Shown one piece after another: positions 59,264-64,000 of a stretch of DNA of 64,000 nucleotides (the first letter of the stretch is position 1; each line of letters opens with the position of its first letter). Below the pieces are notes generated by a model that worked only from the letters and a program-made list of their open reading frames with translations, was not told the origin of the DNA and did not search any database. The position numbers and the translations under genes are program-made. The DNA lies in contig NZ_JBALOX010000019.1 of NCBI RefSeq assembly GCF_036965165.1, positions 1 through 64,000 of the forward strand, written 5' to 3'. Source of the stretch: Ferdinandcohnia sp036965165. GTDB taxonomy: Bacteria > Bacillota > Bacilli > Bacillales > Bacillaceae_L.

Positions 59264-60435
59264 TGGAAACAAAAATTAAAATAGAGAATGTCTCAAAAAT
59301 ATTTGGTTCAAAACCAAAATCGGTCATTCCAATGGTCGAAAAAGGAATGAGTAAGAAAGAAATTTTAGAAAAAACAAATCATACCGTGGGTGTATACAAT
59401 GCATCAATGGAAATTAAAAAAGGTGAAATCTTTGTGATCATGGGACTTTCAGGAAGTGGTAAGTCGACTTTGATTCGCTGCTTTAACCTTTTAAATAAAC
59501 CAACAACTGGAGCCATCTATGTAGATGGGGAAGATGTTGTTCGCTATAATTCATCCCAGCTTAAGAAGTTCAGACAAGATAAAATTGCAATGGTATTTCA
59601 GCATTTTGGTTTATTCAGTCACCGAACGGTTTTAGCGAATGTGGAATATGGTCTTGAGGTTAAAAATGTCTCAAAGGAAGAACGTAGAGAGATTGCCTTA
59701 AAAAATATTGAAAGTGTTGGCTTAAAAGGATACGAGGATAAATATCCGGGAGAGCTCTCAGGTGGGATGCAGCAGCGTGTGGGACTTGCTCGAGCACTTG
59801 CAAATAATCCTGATATCCTCCTTATGGATGAACCTTTTAGTGCACTTGACCCACTCATTCGTAGAGAAATGCAGCTTGAGTTGATAGAGTTGCAGGACAA
59901 ACTTCAAAAGACCATTATTTTTATTACACACGATATCAATGAAGCTTTTAAATTAGGAGACCGTGTTGCCGTCATGAAGGACGGGGTAGTTGAGCAAATA
60001 GGTACACCGGAGGAAATAATCGAGACTCCTGCGAACGACTATATATCCGAGTTTATCAAGGATATCGACCGTTCTAAGGTTTTACAGGCGGAGCATGTTA
60101 TGATTCAATCGAATGCTTTAGTATCACTTAAGGACAGTCTACAAGTGGCAGTAAAAGAAATGCAGAAAAATGGGATCTCAAGCGTATTTGTGGTTAACAA
60201 GCATAGACGCTTAGAGGGAATTGTAACCATTGATGATTGCATAAATGGAATCAAGGAGAAGAAAACTTTGGCTGATGTGATTCAGGATGATATTTTTACA
60301 GTTTCAAAGGATGAATATATTCAAGATATCATTCCGAAGGCACTGGAAACAAAGTTCCCATTAGCCGTAGTGAATGAAGAACAGCGACTAGTAGGAATCA
60401 TCCTCCGTGTTCATGTACTATCAAGTCTCGTTTAG
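59263..60435 (+). CDS. Glycine betaine ABC transporter ATPase with CBS domains (OpuAA type)
   Basis: 390 aa. Walker A GLSGSGKSTLIRCFN (about residues 64-78), signature LSGGMQQRVGLARALA, Walker B ILLMDEPFSALDPL. The C-terminal ~110 residues hold two CBS motifs (HRRLEGIVTIDDCINGI, EEQRLVGIILRVHVLSSLV) that in OpuA proteins sense ionic strength. The N-terminal FGSKPKSVIPMVEKGMSKKE extension is typical of the family. A strong terminator follows. Confidence 0.92.
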   Translation: METKIKIENVSKIFGSKPKSVIPMVEKGMSKKEILEKTNHTVGVYNASMEIKKGEIFVIMGLSGSGKSTLIRCFNLLNKPTTGAIYVDGEDVVRYNSSQLKKFRQDKIAMVFQHFGLFSHRTVLANVEYGLEVKNVSKEERREIALKNIESVGLKGYEDKYPGELSGGMQQRVGLARALANNPDILLMDEPFSALDPLIRREMQLELIELQDKLQKTIIFITHDINEAFKLGDRVAVMKDGVVEQIGTPEEIIETPANDYISEFIKDIDRSKVLQAEHVMIQSNALVSLKDSLQVAVKEMQKNGISSVFVVNKHRRLEGIVTIDDCINGIKEKKTLADVIQDDIFTVSKDEYIQDIIPKALETKFPLAVVNEEQRLVGIILRVHVLSSLV

Positions 60436-60443
60436 GAAATATG

Positions 60444-60482
60444 AATGGCTCAGATTGAATTAACAATCTGAGCCATTTTTCT
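60444..60482 (+). terminator. Terminator of the betaine transporter operon
   Basis: AATGGCTCAGATTG pairs perfectly with CAATCTGAGCCATT around a six-base loop, with a T run. Confidence 0.95.
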
Positions 60483-60595
60483 ATTATCGGCACTTATAGA
60501 ACAATACTAGTTGAATTTTGGAATCGGTTATAATCGCTTTGATAATTAGTTTGCGAATAGTATAATAGTTACATATATTGTAAGAGGTTGTTCAA

Positions 60596-60731
60596 AAAGT
60601 CCGGTAAAAATGACACATCGAATTTCTTCGTTGGCTTGCTTTTCCGTTGCTCGCGTATTAAAAGATACGCTCCGCTACTCAAAGCTGCGCCGCCTCGAAC
60701 TTCTTGGTCCTTTTTATCCTCCTTTTTGAAC
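60596..60731. repeat. Interspersed structured repeat, copy 2
   Basis: About 136 bp with strong similarity to 9437-9576: GTTCAAAAAGTCCGG, CATCGAATTTCTTCGTTGGC, central GCGTAT-TAAAAG-ATACGC hairpin, GCCTCGAACTTCTTGGTCC, and CCTCCTTTTTGAAC, the complement of its left end. Like copy 1, it lies just upstream of a gene start (moxR). Confidence 0.8.
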
Positions 60732-60772
60732 TCTCATTGTAAGACGAAGCTAGGTTAATAGGGGGACGGAAA

Positions 60773-61735
60773 ATGGCGCAGCTTGATATGTTACATCCAG
60801 TTTTAGGAAGAGTTATCGAAAATATCGAAAAAGTCATGATCGGAAAAAGAGATGTGGCCACACTGAGCTTGGTTGCATTACTAGCAGAAGGACATGTTTT
60901 ATTAGAGGATGTACCAGGTGTAGGGAAGACAATGATGGTGCGTTCTCTTGCGAAATCAGTGAGTGCGGAGTTTAAACGAATTCAGTTTACGCCTGACCTA
61001 TTGCCGTCCGATGTAACTGGAACGTCAATCTATAATCCAAAAGAGCTCCAATTTGAGTTCCGACCAGGGCCAATCATTGGTCATATTGTTCTTGCGGACG
61101 AAATCAACCGTACATCTCCGAAGACACAATCAGCGTTACTTGAAGGAATGGAAGAAAGCAGTATCACGGTTGACGGAGTAACTAGAGCCTTGCCAAAGCC
61201 ATTTTTTGTCATGGCCACACAAAACCCAATTGAATATGAAGGAACATATCCACTTCCAGAAGCACAGCTTGATCGTTTTCTTTTAAAAATGAAAATGGGG
61301 TATCCGTCCCTTAATGAGGAAATCGAGGTTTTAAATAGAGCGGAGAAGTCCAAGCCCATTGAACAGCTTGAAGCGGTTATTACCCTTGAAGAGTTAGTTC
61401 AGCTACAGAAAGAAGTAAAAGAGGTCTATGTTGATCAAACAATTAAAGAATATATTGTAGATTTAGTAAGCCGAACTAGAGAGCATAACTCTATTTATTT
61501 AGGGGCAAGTCCACGTGGTTCAATAGCATTAATGAAGGCGGCTCAGGCGTATGCCTTGATTCACGGTAGGGATTTTGTGATACCAGACGATATCCAATAC
61601 CTTGCACCATTTGTTCTGCCACATCGACTTATTTTAAAATCGGAAGCAAGATTCGAAGGAATGACAACTGATAAGGTAGTAGCGAAAATCATTGAGAGAA
61701 CACCGATTCCCGTGCAAAGGTCGTTGAATCGTTGA
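60773..61735 (+). CDS. MoxR family AAA+ ATPase
   Basis: 320 aa. Walker A EDVPGVGKTMMVRSLA (about residues 44-59), Walker B IVLADEINRTSPKTQSALLE and sensor-1 FFVMATQNPIEYEGTYPLPEAQLDRF are the MoxR pattern. The family acts with DUF58 and membrane proteins in assembly or maturation of complexes. It corresponds to B. subtilis yeaC, next to yeaD and yebA. GGGGGACGG precedes the ATG; the stop overlaps the next start (TGATG). Confidence 0.92.
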   Translation: MAQLDMLHPVLGRVIENIEKVMIGKRDVATLSLVALLAEGHVLLEDVPGVGKTMMVRSLAKSVSAEFKRIQFTPDLLPSDVTGTSIYNPKELQFEFRPGPIIGHIVLADEINRTSPKTQSALLEGMEESSITVDGVTRALPKPFFVMATQNPIEYEGTYPLPEAQLDRFLLKMKMGYPSLNEEIEVLNRAEKSKPIEQLEAVITLEELVQLQKEVKEVYVDQTIKEYIVDLVSRTREHNSIYLGASPRGSIALMKAAQAYALIHGRDFVIPDDIQYLAPFVLPHRLILKSEARFEGMTTDKVVAKIIERTPIPVQRSLNR

Positions 61736-62946
61736 TGAGGAGCCTATTTCGAAAGCTAAAAGAGACGGGGAAGCTCGTCAATATCTTTCTTCTCATTGTT
61801 GTAACATTTGTATATGCGATGTTTCAAGGTGGATTTGTAAGCTGGTTTCTATTTTATAGTTTTATCCCGTTTGGATTATATTCTTTTGTTCTATCAATCT
61901 ATCCTCTTCAAGATTTTAAACTGAGTCGTCATATCAACCAAACAGAGTATATGTCGGGGGAAAAATTCGAGGCCAGCATCGTGATTAGGCGAAAGATCCC
62001 TTTTCCATTAATGTACTTAATTGTCGAGGAGCTTCTTCCAACGCAATTAAAAAAATATAAGCAATCAAAGCAGTCAAAGGTCATTCTATTCCCGTGGTTT
62101 AAGCGGGAATTAACCTATAAATATGAATTCGATGCAATCCCGAGGGGTGAGCATATATTAGAAGGAATACGCATCAAGACGGGAGATTTGTTCGGACTTA
62201 TTGAAAAAGAAACTATTGCTTCGTTTCGTGACCAGTTTTTAGTATATCCACAGTATGTAGATATGGTATATCGACAGCTTGAGAGTCGATTTGAGCAAGG
62301 GATGACTTCTTCAAATGTGAGATTACAGCGGGATACAGCGATTGCGATTGGTGTAAGAGAATATACGCCAGGTGACCGTTTTTCATGGATTGATTGGAAG
62401 GCATCTGCAAGGCGAAATAATATTATGACGAAGGAATTCGAGCAGCAGCAAAGTCATGATGTTGTTGTATTCATGGACCGAACCAAGTCAATCCATTTTG
62501 AACAGGTTGTAACTTTTACAGCCTCTCTTACGAAAGCAATTTTAAGAAAAGGTGCACAGGTTTCATTTATCTCCGTTGGGGAGGATCAAGCTATTTTTCC
62601 TTTAAAAGCTGGTGAATCCCAGCGACAAGTGATTTATCACCACCTAGCAAAGGTAAAGGACAATAGCCCCATTCCTTTTTCACAAATTGTAGAATCAGAG
62701 ATTAAAAAAATCTATCAACCTGTAACTTACATGCTTGTCACAGGTGAGTTAAATGAGGGAACGATTCATTTAGTCGGCAGATTTTCAATGCGAAATGCAG
62801 ATTTACAGATTTTCGTTATAAAAGAAAAAGGGGCTCAATTGACCCAAGATGAAATTGGCGTCCTTAGTGCAATAAGAAAGCACAATGTAATTGCAAAAGT
62901 TGTCTATGAAGGGAAGTTCGCTAATGTATTTAACTTAATTCAGTAG
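61735..62946 (+). CDS. DUF58 domain protein
   Basis: 403 aa with two N-terminal membrane helices (about residues 13-55). The DUF58 core REYTPGDRFSWIDWKASARR NNIMTKEFEQQ is near 205-235, followed by a VWA-like part beginning VVVFMDRTKS. Works with MoxR-type ATPases. ATG 61735 shares its A with the moxR stop, so translation is coupled; corresponds to yeaD. Confidence 0.9.
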   Translation: MRSLFRKLKETGKLVNIFLLIVVTFVYAMFQGGFVSWFLFYSFIPFGLYSFVLSIYPLQDFKLSRHINQTEYMSGEKFEASIVIRRKIPFPLMYLIVEELLPTQLKKYKQSKQSKVILFPWFKRELTYKYEFDAIPRGEHILEGIRIKTGDLFGLIEKETIASFRDQFLVYPQYVDMVYRQLESRFEQGMTSSNVRLQRDTAIAIGVREYTPGDRFSWIDWKASARRNNIMTKEFEQQQSHDVVVFMDRTKSIHFEQVVTFTASLTKAILRKGAQVSFISVGEDQAIFPLKAGESQRQVIYHHLAKVKDNSPIPFSQIVESEIKKIYQPVTYMLVTGELNEGTIHLVGRFSMRNADLQIFVIKEKGAQLTQDEIGVLSAIRKHNVIAKVVYEGKFANVFNLIQ

Positions 62947-62989
62947 AGGGCTGCTATTTGATAGTGGAGGATTGATGCAAAAATATTAT

Positions 62990-63137
62990 AATTCAGTTTT
63001 TATGTTATACCGTGACTGAATTAAGTTAATGCCTCAGATTTTTTAAAGGAAGTTTTCGAGGAGTAAGATTAAAGACTAAAAACGCNNTCCTGTGGGCCTA
63101 AAAATCTGGGCGCAAATACGCAATGGCGCATTTGATT
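62990..63137. repeat. Second copy of the groES-groEL type repeat, with ambiguous bases
   Basis: GATTTTTTAAAGGAAGTTTTCGAGGAG, AAGACTAAAAACGC, NN (63086-63087), TCCTGTGGGCCTAAAAATCTGGGCGCAAATACGC parallels 13457-13570. Relative to that copy about 30 bases between two TGTGG motifs are missing at the NN, which suggests a collapsed hairpin in the assembly. Confidence 0.7.
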
Positions 63138-63151
63138 GGAGGGAGCAGATC

Positions 63152-64000
63152 ATGAAGCCTAAAATTCCAGCACAACGAGATATTCGCAACCTATTATTAA
63201 ATATATTCGGCTTTCTTTTGTTGTGGGAATGGCTGCGACCACTCAAAACTGTGACAGATACTCAGGAGACACTCTGGTTTGTTATTTTTATTGGTGCATG
63301 CTTCCTGCTATTATTTTTACGAGTCCCGTTTTTGCTTGGTGCTCTGATTAAGATTTTCCTGATGTTCTATATGATCCATTCGCTCTATTTTAAGAAGGAC
63401 TTTTTAAATATCGAATGGTTGGGTGAATTTTTTGCCGATTTAATAAAAAATATTGGACTCATGTTCCAAGCAAATTGGATGGGAATGACACCGATCTTCC
63501 GCACGCTTCTCTTTTGTATTTTGCTCTGGTTAATGAGTTACTTGCTTCATTATTGGTTTACCTATCAAAAGAGAATTCTATTGTTTTTTGTGTTGACGAT
63601 CATTTATATTACGGTAATCGATACATTCAGCCCGTATGACGGGAAAGCTGCGATTATTCGGTCTGTTTTAATTGGCTTTGTCATGCTAGGGATTCTGCAA
63701 TTTGAGCGGTTAAAGGATAAAGAGCTCTCGAAACATGTAAACATCGGGAAAAAATGGGCCATCCCCTTAGCTGTTTTTATTCTGTTTTCTACACTTATTG
63801 GCTATGTGTCACCGAAAGCAGCACCTCAATGGCCAGACCCAGTTCCATTTTTAAAAGGTTATGGGCAGGAGAATGCAAACGGAGCCATTAACGGGGTAAA
63901 GAAAATTGGTTATGGTACAAATGATCAAAACCTTGGTGGACCATTTATCGCCGATGATACGGTTGTATTTACAGCAAAGACTGAAAAACGCCATTATTGG
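63152..64000 (+). CDS. Transglutaminase-like membrane protein, N-terminal part (TgpA/DUF3488 type)
   Basis: Open to the window end: 283 codons without a stop. N-terminal multi-helix region (LLLNIFGFLLLWEWLRPLKT, FLLLFLRVPFLLGALIKIFL and further helices to about residue 220), then an extracellular part ending KTEKRHYW. GGAGGGAG precedes the ATG. Position after MoxR and DUF58 matches yebA of B. subtilis. The transglutaminase core would lie beyond the window. Confidence 0.85.
   Translation, partial: MKPKIPAQRDIRNLLLNIFGFLLLWEWLRPLKTVTDTQETLWFVIFIGACFLLLFLRVPFLLGALIKIFLMFYMIHSLYFKKDFLNIEWLGEFFADLIKNIGLMFQANWMGMTPIFRTLLFCILLWLMSYLLHYWFTYQKRILLFFVLTIIYITVIDTFSPYDGKAAIIRSVLIGFVMLGILQFERLKDKELSKHVNIGKKWAIPLAVFILFSTLIGYVSPKAAPQWPDPVPFLKGYGQENANGAINGVKKIGYGTNDQNLGGPFIADDTVVFTAKTEKRHYW

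Overview
The window looks like the chromosome of a low-GC Gram-positive spore former of the Bacillaceae. The evidence is the Bacillus-type backbone order thiL-tsaE-tsaB-rimI-tsaD, ydiF (ABC-F), moaC-rex-tatA-tatC, ydiK, ydiL, groES-groEL and, at the right end, moxR-DUF58-transglutaminase. Other support comes from a perfect CIRCE operator, TPP and purine riboswitches, strong AGGAGG ribosome sites, and GerP-like sporulation genes with sigma-K-like promoters. All family names are from reading the sequence; no database search was run.

Layout. 1-1068: a non-coding array of palindromes with a 52-bp period, interrupted by an assembly gap, then a terminator-like hairpin. 1069-4695: thiamine-phosphate kinase and the t6A/rimI operon. 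4900-7096: three prepilin-like genes without an assembly machine. 7158-7306: a cluster of DnaA boxes. 7378-12748: ABC-F, moaC-rex, Tat translocase, ydiK and ydiL. 12972-15243: CIRCE-controlled groES-groEL, with a structured repeat between the two genes. 15389-19382: TPP-riboswitch operon for the thiazole branch of thiamine synthesis. 19741-31350: nucleotide-sugar, glycosyltransferase and phosphotransferase genes among many gene remnants. 31478-38655: a LysR pseudogene and a thiazole/oxazole-modified peptide (TOMM, heterocycloanthracin-like) cluster whose precursor core is hidden in an N run. 39316-41252: five small GerP-like genes. 41687-51477: a groEL 3'-end fragment, an SMR efflux pair with TetR, decayed genes, and a purine-riboswitch BMP/nucleoside ABC transporter. 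52361-54506: two overlapping DndB-like (DGQHR) genes. 55069-60435: an L25/Ctc protein and a glycine-betaine ABC transporter. 60773-64000: moxR, DUF58 and a truncated transglutaminase.

Main reading. The 16-bp end of groEL (GGGCGGCATGATGTAA) recurs, exactly or decayed, at about 19879, 31164, 38927, 41811 and 51646. Three copies are preceded by the same ~150-bp arm, and several are followed on the minus strand by the 3' end of a tyrosine recombinase. The simplest explanation is that the groEL 3' end is an attachment site that has taken up related islands several times. Everything from 15244 to about 51660, including the thiamine operon, TOMM cluster, GerP-like cluster and nucleoside transporter, would then be stacked and partly decayed cargo.

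Other points to check: the 52-bp palindrome array, the DnaA-box cluster, the stand-alone DGQHR pair, a hairpin that seems to bridge the ribosome site and start codon of the betaine permease, and two interspersed structured repeat families.
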